From: Pseudomonas parafulva | GTDB taxonomy: Bacteria; Pseudomonadota; Gammaproteobacteria; Pseudomonadales; Pseudomonadaceae | Reading direction: 5' to 3' | Assembly: GCF_002021815.1 (NCBI RefSeq) | Contig: NZ_CP019952.1 | Location: 3,069,001-3,133,000 of the forward strand | DNA length: 64,000 nucleotides | Shown: in pieces, positions 48,972 through 56,905 of the stretch | Numbering within the stretch: the stretch's first letter is position 1 | Layout: the number at the start of each line of letters is the position of its first letter | Position numbers and translations under genes: made by a program | The notes under the pieces: model-generated | What the model was told of the DNA's origin: nothing | Databases searched by the model: none | Seen by the model: only the letters and a program-made list of their open reading frames with translations

Positions 48972-49049
48972 GTCAGGTCACATCGGTAAGCGGAGTCGTA
49001 TTTTACATGGCAAGGCCACGAAGGAGCGCCATCTCGGATTGTCTATTTT

Positions 49050-49059
49050 TTGTACACAC
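49050..49059. promoter_or_regulatory. GntR-type operator, distal to the NCS1 permease
   Basis: TTGTACACAC matches nine of ten bases of TTGTAYACAA. It is 79 bp before the methyltransferase start and 413 bp before the permease, so it may be an auxiliary site. Confidence 0.5.
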
Positions 49060-49181
49060 TAATGTCACCTTAAGTGCCATTTTTGTGTGCACTTGCACCG
49101 ATTAAGCCCCGATGTGTTACATGAAGCGCTCATTGAATGCTGACTAACTGATCAACTAAGCCCATGAATTCAAACAATTAT

Positions 49182-49195
49182 TGACTTTGTGGTCA
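49182..49195. promoter_or_regulatory. RutR-like operator upstream of the NCS1 permease
   Basis: TGACT-TTGT-GGTCA is an imperfect palindrome with 4 of 5 arm positions matched, in an AT-rich stretch. Confidence 0.5.
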
Positions 49196-49308
49196 GTTTA
49201 AAAACCTGATTTTTCAGATTGTTACCGCAATATACCCGCTTTCCGAATGAACACCTTGGTGGTCGCTTACTCAAGCTGGCATGGAAATGGCTTTACTGTG
49301 CTTGTGTT

Positions 49309-49318
49309 TTGTATACAA
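49309..49318. promoter_or_regulatory. GntR-type operator upstream of the NCS1 permease
   Basis: TTGTATACAA is a perfect palindrome 154 bp before the permease start. Confidence 0.65.
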
Positions 49319-49471
49319 GTTTCAACGAACATAAATACACAAGAACCCGCGACGCCGATTGACCGTCGGCCGCCGCGCCCAGAACCCGAGATGCCAACGC
49401 TGCACCGACGAGATGGCGAGCCCGTGCGCTGCCCGCTCATCGCAGTCAACGTGCATCAGGAGCCCGCCGGA

Positions 49472-51004
49472 ATGAGTAGCAGCCTCAACCTTGCCCCTGA
49501 ACTATCCGTCGCCAGCACCCAGACCCACCCAACCCCGGCCGACACGATGCCGGACATGGCACTGAGCCCTCGCCTGCACAACCGGGACCTGGCCCCCACG
49601 CGCATCGCCGGACGCCGCTGGGGCCGTTACAGCATCTTCGCGCTGTGGACCAACGATGTGCACAACATCGCCAACTATTCATTTGCCATGGGTCTGTTCG
49701 CCCTGGGCCTGGGCGGCTGGCAGATATTGCTGTCGTTGGCCATTGGCGCGGCCCTGGTGTACTTCTTCATGAACCTGTCGGGCTACATGGGGCAGAAAAC
49801 CGGCGTACCCTTCCCGGTCATCAGCCGCATCGCCTTCGGCATTCACGGCGCGCAGATCCCGGCGCTGATACGTGCGGTCATCGCCATCGCCTGGTTTGGC
49901 ATCCAGACCTACCTGGCCTCGGTGGTCCTGCGCGTGCTGCTCAGCGCCATCTGGCCGCAAATGGCAGCCTATGACCACGACAGCATCCTTGGCCTTTCCA
50001 GCCTGGGCTGGGCCTGTTTCGTGGCCATCTGGCTGGTGCAGCTGGTGATCCTCGCCTACGGCATGGAGATGGTGCGTCGCTACGAAGCCTTCGCAGGCCC
50101 TGTCATCCTGGTAACGGTCGCGGCGCTGGCGGTATTCATGTACTTCAAGGCCGACACCCGCATCGCATGGTCGGTGGCAGAGCCCCTGAGTGGTTACGAG
50201 ATGTGGCGCAACATTTTTGCCGGCGGTGCCTTGTGGCTGGCCATCTACGGCACGCTGGTGCTCAACTTCTGCGACTTCGCCCGCTCCTCGCCGTGCCGCA
50301 AGACCATTCGCGTCGGCAATTTCTGGGGCCTGCCGGTGAACATCCTGGTGTTTGCCGTGATCACCGTCGTGCTGTGCGGCGCTCAATTCAAGATCAACGG
50401 CCAGATCATCGATAGCCCCACCCAGATCGTGGCAGCCATTCCAAACACCACCTTCCTGGTGCTGGGCTGTCTGTCGTTCCTGATCGTCACGGTCGCGGTC
50501 AATATCATGGCCAACTTCGTGGCGCCGGCCTTCGTGCTCAGCAACCTGGCACCGCGTCACCTCAACTTCCGCCGCGCGGGGCTGATCAGCGCCACGCTGG
50601 CGGTGCTGATCCTGCCGTGGAACCTGTACAACAGCCCCTTGGTGATCGTCTACTTCCTCTCCGGCCTGGGTGCATTGCTGGGCCCGTTGTACGGGGTGAT
50701 CATGTCCGACTACTGGCTGCTGCGCAAAGGCTGCATCAACGTCCCGCAGCTCTACAGCGAAGACCCGGCCGGCGCTTATCACTACACCAAGGGCATCAAC
50801 CTGCGCGCGGTCGCGGCGTTCGTGCCGGCGGCCCTGCTGGCCATCGTGCTGGCCCTGGTCCCCAACTTCCACAGCGTCGCGCCGTTCTCGTGGCTGATCG
50901 GGGCTGGCATCGCCGCCGCCCTGTACCTGTTGATCGCGCCGCGCAACCGTCATTACCACGACGTCAGCGGCGAATGCATCGCCGTCGACCACAGCAGCCA
51001 CTGA
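49472..51004 (+). CDS. NCS1 family permease (allantoin/hydantoin/cytosine type)
   Basis: This 510-residue inner-membrane symporter has 12 hydrophobic helices and the NCS1 marks NRDLAPTRIAGRRWGRYSIFALWTNDVHNIANYSFAMGL (near residues 36-75) and GYMGQKTGVPFPVISRIAFGIHG (near 104-126). The NCS1 members closest in style are PucI (allantoin) and Mhp1 (hydantoin). ATG at 49472 follows CAGGAG. The next gene, 16 bp downstream, is a hydantoin-racemase family member, and the promoter carries the same operators as the uricolytic genes, so allantoin is the favoured substrate; this is inference. Confidence 0.9.
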   Translation: MSSSLNLAPELSVASTQTHPTPADTMPDMALSPRLHNRDLAPTRIAGRRWGRYSIFALWTNDVHNIANYSFAMGLFALGLGGWQILLSLAIGAALVYFFMNLSGYMGQKTGVPFPVISRIAFGIHGAQIPALIRAVIAIAWFGIQTYLASVVLRVLLSAIWPQMAAYDHDSILGLSSLGWACFVAIWLVQLVILAYGMEMVRRYEAFAGPVILVTVAALAVFMYFKADTRIAWSVAEPLSGYEMWRNIFAGGALWLAIYGTLVLNFCDFARSSPCRKTIRVGNFWGLPVNILVFAVITVVLCGAQFKINGQIIDSPTQIVAAIPNTTFLVLGCLSFLIVTVAVNIMANFVAPAFVLSNLAPRHLNFRRAGLISATLAVLILPWNLYNSPLVIVYFLSGLGALLGPLYGVIMSDYWLLRKGCINVPQLYSEDPAGAYHYTKGINLRAVAAFVPAALLAIVLALVPNFHSVAPFSWLIGAGIAAALYLLIAPRNRHYHDVSGECIAVDHSSH

Positions 51005-51020
51005 ATAAGGAGGACTGCGC

Positions 51021-51749
51021 ATGCGAATCCTGATTGCCAACGTCAACACCACCGAAGCCATCACCGAGGCCATCGCCGAGCAGGCCCGCGCCGTGGCGGC
51101 GCCGGGCACCGAGATCATCGGCCTGACGCCGTGGTTCGGCGCAGAATCGGTGGAGGGCAACTTCGAGAGTTACCTGGCCGCCATCGCCGTGATGGATCGG
51201 GTACTGGCCTATGAGGGCCCCTATGATGCCGTGATCCAGGCCGGTTATGGCGAGCACGGCCGTGAAGGCTTGCAGGAGCTGCTGAACGTGCCGGTGGTGG
51301 ACATCACCGACGCCGCCGCCAGTACCGCCATGTACCTGGGCCACGCTTACTCCGTGGTCACCACCCTGGACCGTACCGTGCCCTTGATCGAGGACCGCCT
51401 CAAACTTTCCGGGCTCTACGATCGGTGCGCCTCGGTACGCGCCAGCGGCCTGGCGGTGCTGGAGCTCGAGGCCGATCCGCAGCGCGCCGTCGAGGCCATC
51501 GTCGAGCAGGCCGAACGGGCCGTACGCGATGACAAGGCCGAGGTCATCTGCCTGGGATGCGGAGGCATGGCCGGGCTGGACGAGCAGATCCGCCAACGCA
51601 CCGGGGTACCGGTGGTCGATGGGGTCAGCGCGGCGGTGACCATCGCCGAGTCGCTGGTGCGCCTGGGTCTGAGTACGTCCAAGGTCCGCACCTACGCGAC
51701 CCCTCGGGCAAAGAAGGTCATAGGCTGGCCGATGCGCCTGGGCCGCTAG
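51021..51749 (+). CDS. Asp/Glu/hydantoin racemase family protein, first catalytic cysteine replaced
   Basis: This 242-residue protein belongs to the Asp/Glu/hydantoin racemase superfamily, like hydantoin racemases and the allantoin racemase HpxA. The usual start ILIANVNTT is seen. Racemases use two cysteines; here the first lies in AVIQAGYGEHG, where glycine (G75) stands at the cysteine position of the usual CFGDP-type motif, while the second is kept as C180 in CLGCGGMAG. A one-cysteine pattern is known from arylmalonate decarboxylase, so this may be a lyase or decarboxylase instead of a racemase. It follows the NCS1 permease by 16 bp and is probably cotranscribed with it. Confidence 0.85.
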   Translation: MRILIANVNTTEAITEAIAEQARAVAAPGTEIIGLTPWFGAESVEGNFESYLAAIAVMDRVLAYEGPYDAVIQAGYGEHGREGLQELLNVPVVDITDAAASTAMYLGHAYSVVTTLDRTVPLIEDRLKLSGLYDRCASVRASGLAVLELEADPQRAVEAIVEQAERAVRDDKAEVICLGCGGMAGLDEQIRQRTGVPVVDGVSAAVTIAESLVRLGLSTSKVRTYATPRAKKVIGWPMRLGR

Positions 51750-51764
51750 GGCACCACGGCGCAA

Positions 51765-51797
51765 CCTGCGCGGGATCGGCAACCGACCCTGCGCAGG
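51765..51797. terminator. Bidirectional hairpin between convergent genes
   Basis: CCTGCGC and GCGCAGG, then TCGG and CCGA, form a long imperfect stem around a CAA loop. It lies between the racemase-family gene and the oxidase gene. T tracts are lacking. Confidence 0.6.
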
Positions 51798-51803
51798 GCC
51801 TGC

Positions 51804-52997
51804 TTAACCGATCATTCTGGCCAGCCGCTGGCCACTGCCGCAGGCCAGGGTGAAGCCCAGCGCGCCATGGCCAAGGTTGAGCCAAAAGTTGCGATAAGGC
51901 GTTGCGCCGATGATCGGCACACCGGTGGGCGTCGCCGGTCGCATGCCGGCCCACTCCACCGCGTGGGCGTAATCGGCGGCTTGGGGCAGTGTCTCCAGGG
52001 CCAGGCGTCGCATGCTCTGCAACCGGCGTTTGTCCAGCGCCTCGTCTTGCCCCACGATGTCGACCATGGCCGCAACGCGCAGGTGCCGATCCAGCCGGGC
52101 ATAGACGATCTTGCGCTCGTAGTCCGTCAGGCTGATTTCAGGCGCACGCTGCCCTGATGCTAGCGGCGCAGTCAGGCTGTACCCTTTGAGTGGATAGATC
52201 GGAATGTTCACCCCTGGCAACTTCAGCGCAGCGCTGCGGTAACCGGCGCACAGCACCAACTGATCGACTGCCAGTTCTTCGTGGCCAAGGCGCAGCGCTA
52301 CCACCTGATGCCCACGGTGAAGCAGCTGGGTCACCGGCTGACCGAGCCGGAACCGGCATTGGCCAGAGGCTTGCAGCGCGGCGGCCAGGCCCAGGCAGAA
52401 GGCATGGCAGTCGCCTACCTCTTCGTCCGGGGTGAATATGCCACCCACGAAGGACGACTCTTGCAGCGCAGGTTCCAGTGTCCGCAGCTCAGCAGCGCCC
52501 AGTACCTGCTGGTGATCAGGATCGGTCAGTTGCAGACGGCTGCGCTTGAACTGGGACTCGCTGCGAAACGCTACAAGCTTGCCATTGCGGCGCCAGGCAA
52601 AGTCGCCGAGGTCCTGGGCTTGGCGCCACTGGGCCAACACCGCCTGGCTGTGCAGGGCAAGGTCAAGCAAGACGGCGGCGTTGCGCCGGTTGACGCTGCG
52701 TCGACATGCCAGGGTAAAGGCCAACAGCCAGCGCCACTGCGCCGGGTCCAGACGCAGGCGCAGACGCAGCGGGGAATCGCCCTGCAGCAACCATCCCAGC
52801 GCCTGCCACGGCACGCCCGCATCAGCCAGTGGCGCGACGTAGCGGTAGGACAATTGACCGCCATTGGCAAAGCTGGTGGCTGCCCCCAAGGTGTCGTGGG
52901 CCTCGATCAATTCTACGCAATGGCCTTCCTGCACCAGCGCATAGGCCGTCGCCAGCCCGACCACGCCGCCCCCTATCACCGTCACCTGCCGCTTCAT
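51804..52997 (-). CDS. FAD-dependent D-amino-acid dehydrogenase/oxidoreductase (DadA/DAO family)
   Basis: This 397-residue protein starts with the FAD-binding motif VTVIGGGVVGLATAYALVQEGH (residues 5-26) and an acidic residue closing the second strand (VELIEA), followed by a DAO-fold substrate domain and the C-terminal GMRPATPTGVPIIGATPYRNFWLNLGHGALGFTLACGSGQRLA region (from near 350) typical of DadA-like D-amino-acid dehydrogenases. It is convergent with the racemase-family gene. A D-amino acid derived from a hydantoin or carbamoyl compound would be a sensible substrate, but no carbamoylase or hydantoinase is present, so this stays open. Confidence 0.85.
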   Translation of the reverse strand: MKRQVTVIGGGVVGLATAYALVQEGHCVELIEAHDTLGAATSFANGGQLSYRYVAPLADAGVPWQALGWLLQGDSPLRLRLRLDPAQWRWLLAFTLACRRSVNRRNAAVLLDLALHSQAVLAQWRQAQDLGDFAWRRNGKLVAFRSESQFKRSRLQLTDPDHQQVLGAAELRTLEPALQESSFVGGIFTPDEEVGDCHAFCLGLAAALQASGQCRFRLGQPVTQLLHRGHQVVALRLGHEELAVDQLVLCAGYRSAALKLPGVNIPIYPLKGYSLTAPLASGQRAPEISLTDYERKIVYARLDRHLRVAAMVDIVGQDEALDKRRLQSMRRLALETLPQAADYAHAVEWAGMRPATPTGVPIIGATPYRNFWLNLGHGALGFTLACGSGQRLARMIG

Positions 52998-53040
52998 CGT
53001 TCATCCCTGTTCAGCATCCTGGCTCAACAGTACCAGCGGA

Positions 53041-53703
53041 TCAGGTCGGGCAGCTATGCTTACCGTCATCGAGCCCCTGACGCACGTTACGGCTGCGCAG
53101 GCTGGCCTTGCCATCGTGCCAGTTCAGGGTCAGAACATAGAGGGTGTCGAAATCACCATCCTGCCAATCCTCGGTGATGACGTGCTCCTTGCCGACAGCT
53201 TTTTCCGCGACGGTATTGATCAGGTCCGGCAGGTAGCCGTGTGACCACGCGGTATAGATGGTCGCGTTACGGTACTTGTTGCTGAGCAGCTCATCGGCCA
53301 GGTCATCGGTGTCGTTGGCGCTGTAGTCGATGTTGACCGGCAGGCCAAGGCGAATGGCACTGGGGCTGATGGTCATGAGCGGACGCAGGTAGCTGTAGCT
53401 TTGATCATCGGCGCCCTCCTCCACGTGCCGGGACGGGTTGGCGGCAAACACGTAATCGGCCTTGCCGAAACGTTCGGGTAAAACCGTGGCCAGGTCCAGT
53501 GCACGGTTCAGGCCCTGGCAGTTCAATTGGCCTAAGCCTTCACCGGGTTTTTCGGCATGGCGCAGAAACACCAGGGTCTGGGTGCCATCGACCGGTTGCG
53601 CGCGGCTCTCGACGGCGTCCAGCGCCAGCGGTACGCCTACGGCGGTCAGGGTCAGGCCCAGCAACCAATGACGGCGACGATGCAGGTGTGGAATCAACTT
53701 CAT
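53041..53703 (-). CDS. Histidine phosphatase family protein, exported or membrane-anchored
   Basis: This 220-residue protein has an N-terminal basic stretch and hydrophobic segment (HWLLGLTLTAVGVPLALDAVES, about residues 12-33) that suggests export or a membrane anchor. The phosphoglycerate-mutase-like active-site motif appears as FLRHAEKPGEG near residues 46-56, and a second histidine in YTAWSHGYLPDLI near 150-162. ATG at 53703 was chosen over 53733 because it puts the hydrophobic segment close to the start. It lies 43 bp upstream of the dehydrogenase gene on the same strand. The substrate is unknown. Confidence 0.78.
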   Translation of the reverse strand: MKLIPHLHRRRHWLLGLTLTAVGVPLALDAVESRAQPVDGTQTLVFLRHAEKPGEGLGQLNCQGLNRALDLATVLPERFGKADYVFAANPSRHVEEGADDQSYSYLRPLMTISPSAIRLGLPVNIDYSANDTDDLADELLSNKYRNATIYTAWSHGYLPDLINTVAEKAVGKEHVITEDWQDGDFDTLYVLTLNWHDGKASLRSRNVRQGLDDGKHSCPT

Positions 53704-53879
53704 CAATGCAGGCTCGTGTGACAAACGGGTCACCCGCGCATCGCCCGGACGGGCACAGGGCGCCTTTTGCAGTGAGTGCCTTCCTTGACGACGGGTTCGG
53801 TTCAGAGTGCCAAAAACCCGATTTGTTCCCCGCTGCCCGGGTTCCAGGCGTCTGGCACGGGCATTACGGGGCCATCCTG

Positions 53880-54218
53880 TCAGTCGTCGCGCGTCAGCAC
53901 TTCAAGCAGCTCGATTTCGAACGCAAGGTCCGAATCAGGTGGAATAGATCCGACGCTACGCGCCCCGTAGCCCAGGTGCGCCGGCACCAACAGCTTGCGC
54001 TTGCCGCCAACGCGCATGCCCATGATGCCCTGGTCCCACCCCTTGATAACGCGCCCGGTACCGATCACGCATTGAAACGGCTTGCCGCGTGACCAGGAGG
54101 AGTCGAACTCGGTGCCATCGGCCAGCCATCCGGTGTATTGGGTAGTGATCAGGGCACCTTTGACGGCCGCTTTGCCGTCGCCCTCGACCAGGTCGATGAT
54201 CTGCAGTTCTTGGTTCAT
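53880..54218 (-). CDS. FKBP-type peptidyl-prolyl cis-trans isomerase
   Basis: This 112-residue single-domain FKBP speeds proline isomerisation during protein folding. It has TTQYTGWLADGTEFDSSWSRG (near residues 25-45), the FQCVIGTGRVIKGWDQGIMGMRVGGKRKLLVPAHLGYG run (48-85) and the FEIELLEV ending, all family hallmarks with the usual aromatic pocket residues. No signal peptide is present, so it is cytoplasmic. ATG at 54218 gives the common MNQELQIIDLVEGDGKA start. Neighbours give no clue to a client. Confidence 0.93.
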   Translation of the reverse strand: MNQELQIIDLVEGDGKAAVKGALITTQYTGWLADGTEFDSSWSRGKPFQCVIGTGRVIKGWDQGIMGMRVGGKRKLLVPAHLGYGARSVGSIPPDSDLAFEIELLEVLTRDD

Positions 54219-54323
54219 GCGCAGGCTCCAGCCGCTACGAAAATGCCGTCCTTTTCGCAGCATTGCCCGGATTTGGCAAGCCTTGGTGTCGGCTCGCGCA
54301 TTGTCCGTGACGACAGGGCCGTC

Positions 54324-55112
54324 CTATAGGTAGACGGTACCGCGCATGAACAACGCCGCCCGCCCACTGATGATCACCCGGCCATTGCCCGGCAGCACGC
54401 AGCGCAGCTGCCCCTTGCGCGCACCGCCCTGCTCGCACTCAAGTGACTGCTTGCCCAGCCGTTGTGCCCAGATCGGTGCGAGCGAGGTATGGGCCGAGCC
54501 GGTCACCGGGTCTTCATTGACCCCCACGCGTGGCCCGAACCAGCGCGTCACGAAATCGAACCCACGCCCCGCCGCCGTCACGGCGATGCCGCGCACGTCA
54601 AAGCCGGCCAGCGCGACAAAATCTGGCGTGAGGGTGTCGAGCAACCCAGGGTCATCGACCACCACCACGTAGTCGTCGCTGCGATATACCGCCAACGCTT
54701 GGCGCAGGCCCAACGCCTGCAACAGACCGGCTGGCACGGGCTGGACCTCTGGTTGGCGAGCGGGGAAATCCATGGCCAGCAGGCCGTCCGCTTGACGAGT
54801 TACCCGCAGTTCACCGCTGCGGGTATTGAAGCGCAGCACCTGCGCCGGTTCATTGAGGTGTTCGAACAACACGTAGGCCGAGGCCAGCGTGGCGTGGCCG
54901 CACAAGTCCACTTCCACGGTGGGCGTGAACCAGCGCAGGTCGAACGCCTCGCCGTTGCGTACGAAATACGCCGTTTCGGAAAGGTTATTTTCCTCGGCGA
55001 TGCGCTGCAGCACGGCATCGGGTAGCCAGTGATCGAGCGGGATGACCGCAGCCGGGTTGCCGCCGAAGGGTTCGGCACTGAAGGCGTCGACCTGGAAGAT
55101 TTCAAGTTGCAT
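54324..55112 (-). CDS. PhzF family isomerase-like protein
   Basis: This 262-residue protein matches the PhzF family, which shares the diaminopimelate epimerase fold. Seen are the start LEIFQVDAFSAEPFGGNPAAVIPL (residues 3-26), the catalytic glutamate in EENNLSETAYFV near 42-53, RWFTPTVEVDLCGHATLASA near 60-79 and VTGSAHTSLAPIW near 212-224. ATG at 55112 is preferred over 55148. No phenazine genes are present, so it is one of the many stand-alone PhzF proteins whose substrate is unknown. Confidence 0.9.
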   Translation of the reverse strand: MQLEIFQVDAFSAEPFGGNPAAVIPLDHWLPDAVLQRIAEENNLSETAYFVRNGEAFDLRWFTPTVEVDLCGHATLASAYVLFEHLNEPAQVLRFNTRSGELRVTRQADGLLAMDFPARQPEVQPVPAGLLQALGLRQALAVYRSDDYVVVVDDPGLLDTLTPDFVALAGFDVRGIAVTAAGRGFDFVTRWFGPRVGVNEDPVTGSAHTSLAPIWAQRLGKQSLECEQGGARKGQLRCVLPGNGRVIISGRAALFMRGTVYL

Positions 55113-55163
55113 GGATACGCTCCTTGTTGCCTGCCCTTGTGCAGGCATTTGGCAGTATGGGGC

Positions 55164-56102
55164 TTAATGAAGCACAGGTGTCAGCACTGGCTTGCCGGCG
55201 AAAAAAGCATCGAGGTTACGCAGGACCAACGTCACCGTGGCTTCTGCCGCTTCTGGCGATTGTCCGGCGACATGGGGCGTCAATACCGTGTTCGGCAGCG
55301 ACTTGAGGGTGTCGGGAACGTCAGGTTCCTCATCGAACACGTCCAGGGCCGCACCGGCCAATTGCCCGCCCTGCAGTGCCTGGGTCAGCGCCTGGGTATC
55401 GACGACGCTGGCCCGCGCGATGTTGACCAGGTAGCCCTGGGGGCCGAGTGCGTGCAGCACCTGTGCATCCACCAGGTGGCGTGTATCGGCGCCGCCGGGT
55501 GTGGCGACCACGAGAATATCGACTGCCCCGGCCAGGGCCAGGACGCTGTCGTAGCCGGTGTAGGGCAATGCCGGACGTGGTGTACGGTTGTAGTAGCTTA
55601 CGGGCATGTCGAACCCTTGATGCGCGCGCTTGGCGATGGCTCGGCCAACGGCGCCCATGCCCAGAATGCCCAGGCGTTTGCCAGTGACCGATGGGCTGAT
55701 CACGCGCTGCCATTGGCCGCGCCGGGTACTGGCGTCGGCTTGTGGGATGTTGCGCAGCAGGGCCAGGAGCATAGCCATGGCGTGATCGGCCACAGCGTCA
55801 GCGTTGGCGCCGGCGCCGTTGGTGACGGTGATGTGGCGGGCATGGGCGGCTTGCAGGTCGACCTGCTCATAGCCGGCACCGATGACGCAGATGATCTGCA
55901 GGTTGGGCAGTGCGTCGATTTCCTGGGCGGTCAGGCCGAGGGGGCCGCGGGTGAGGACGGCGTCGATGCGGGGGCCGTTGTGCTCGATGGCTTGGGCGCG
56001 CAGGTCGGGGGTTTGGGCGAGGATCAGGTGGTAGCCGGCGTTGGTCAACAGGGGTAGATAGGTGTCTACGGTTTCGACCAGGACCAGGATTGTCTTGTGC
56101 AT
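55164..56102 (-). CDS. D-2-hydroxyacid dehydrogenase (glyoxylate/hydroxypyruvate reductase-like)
   Basis: This 312-residue NAD(P)-dependent enzyme has the D-2-hydroxyacid dehydrogenase layout: a split catalytic domain, the Rossmann motif LGILGMGAVGRAIAKRAHQGFDM near residues 143-165, the conserved NADAVADHAMAMLLALLRN near 98-116, a catalytic arginine in NIARASVVDTQAL near 224, glutamate in FDEEPDVP near 255 and histidine in LTPHVAGQSPEAAE near 275. Substrates such as hydroxypyruvate, glyoxylate or 2-ketogluconate are possible. It is 51 bp upstream of phzF on the same strand. A direct role with the gcl pathway is possible but not shown. Confidence 0.88.
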   Translation of the reverse strand: MHKTILVLVETVDTYLPLLTNAGYHLILAQTPDLRAQAIEHNGPRIDAVLTRGPLGLTAQEIDALPNLQIICVIGAGYEQVDLQAAHARHITVTNGAGANADAVADHAMAMLLALLRNIPQADASTRRGQWQRVISPSVTGKRLGILGMGAVGRAIAKRAHQGFDMPVSYYNRTPRPALPYTGYDSVLALAGAVDILVVATPGGADTRHLVDAQVLHALGPQGYLVNIARASVVDTQALTQALQGGQLAGAALDVFDEEPDVPDTLKSLPNTVLTPHVAGQSPEAAEATVTLVLRNLDAFFAGKPVLTPVLH

Positions 56103-56255
56103 GGTGCCTCCGGGTGGGTTGGGGATTATGCGGAGGGGGTGGGTGGTACAGTCAATGGGTATTGTCGGTGGGGACTTTATGGGAGGTGGGAATGGGGTTT
56201 ATGGGCGGGCGCTTAGCTTAGTAGTCACCCGGATTTTGAATCAAACTCGGCGGGA

Positions 56256-56339
56256 TTTGAACTTTGAACTTTGAACTTTGAGTTCTGAGTTCTGAGTTCT
56301 GAGTTCTGAGTTCTGAGTTCTGAGTTCTGAGTTCTGAGT
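56256..56339. repeat. Heptanucleotide tandem repeat, 12 copies
   Basis: Three copies of TTTGAAC are followed by one TTTGAGT and eight copies of TCTGAGT, in perfect 7-bp register over 84 bp. Such an array is prone to slippage, so copy number may vary between strains. Confidence 0.9.
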
Positions 56340-56393
56340 ATCAGTGTGGGCATTTATATTGAGTTGGTATTCAATAGTTAGGGTGGCGCATGA

Positions 56394-56690
56394 TCACCTT
56401 TCCGCCCTTACGGCGGCTCACTTTTTGTCTTGTCAAAAAGTGAGCAAAAACCGCCTGCTCCTATCATCCGGCCCCTGCGCTGCGCTCCGGGGTTCCCTCG
56501 CTCCGGGCTTGCTCCCGGAAGGACCGCGCTGCAGGCCCCATCCTGGGGCCCAGCGCTTGACAGGCATCCATGCCTGTCACCTCCCTCCGCAAGCCCTGCG
56601 CTCGGCCTCCTGAAGTCGCGATCTGCGGCGCCTGAACTACCGCGCGCTTAGAAGCAAGATCAAGATCAAGATTGACGGTCTCGATGGCAC
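56394..56690. repeat. Pseudomonas intergenic repeat element with 12-bp hairpin
   Basis: GCTCACTTTTTG-TCTTGT-CAAAAAGTGAGC (56416-56445) is a perfect 12-bp stem. The GC-rich tail that follows, with GGGGCC/GGCCCC-type pairs and the ending GATCAAGATCAAGAT, has the look of a dispersed intergenic element of Pseudomonas genomes; I recognise this type from memory, and copy number cannot be tested here. The boundaries are approximate. Confidence 0.5.
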
Positions 56691-56788
56691 TGAGGCTCTT
56701 TTGTATGAAGTGTCTTAAGTACTAAGAATTCATCTTGCTCTTTGCGGTGCAGCTGCCTTGTACAACATTACAGGGCTACCCCATTTCG

Positions 56789-56889
56789 TGTAGGAGCGGT
56801 CTTGTACCGCGATGGGCCGCGCAGCGGCCCCGGTTGTTTGGCTGTACCACTTACACAATTAACGCCGTTGTGCGGCCCATCGCGGCCGG
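56789..56889. repeat. REP-like palindromes upstream of the ccm-linked lipoprotein gene end
   Basis: TGTAGGAGCGGTCTTGTACC followed by GCGATGGGCCGC and GCGGCCCC (56789-56833) is a typical P. putida REP-type sequence. A second, inverted fragment GCGGCCCATCGCGGCC lies at about 56872-56887, so the two may pair. Confidence 0.6.
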
Positions 56890-56905
56890 TGCGGTGCCGA
56901 AAAAT

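Larger units (their letters stand above)
48972..49471. other. Long control region between the methyltransferase and NCS1 permease genes
   Basis: This 500-bp AT-rich region holds no convincing gene. It carries two GntR-type operators (49050-49059 with one mismatch, 49309-49318 perfect) and one RutR-like site (49182-49195), so both predicted purine regulators meet here. A small dyad, GTGC-ACTT-GCAC, lies at about 49086-49097. An open frame continuous with the permease begins at 49247, but it contains the operator and lacks a ribosome site. Confidence 0.65.
56103..56905. other. Repeat-rich intergenic region without genes
   Basis: No convincing gene was found in these 803 bp. The region holds a heptamer tandem array, a long intergenic repeat with a perfect 12-bp hairpin, and REP-like palindromes near the end. 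Open frames here are short and overlap repeats. Confidence 0.7.

Noticed and set aside
49086..49097. GTGC-ACTT-GCAC as an NtrC site
   Set aside because: The spacing and arms do not match the usual NtrC dyad and no sigma-54 promoter (TGGCAC-N5-TTGC) was found nearby.
49247..49471. N-terminal extension of the NCS1 permease by 75 residues
   Set aside because: It overlaps a perfect operator site and has no ribosome site; ATG at 49472 with CAGGAG gives the normal family start.
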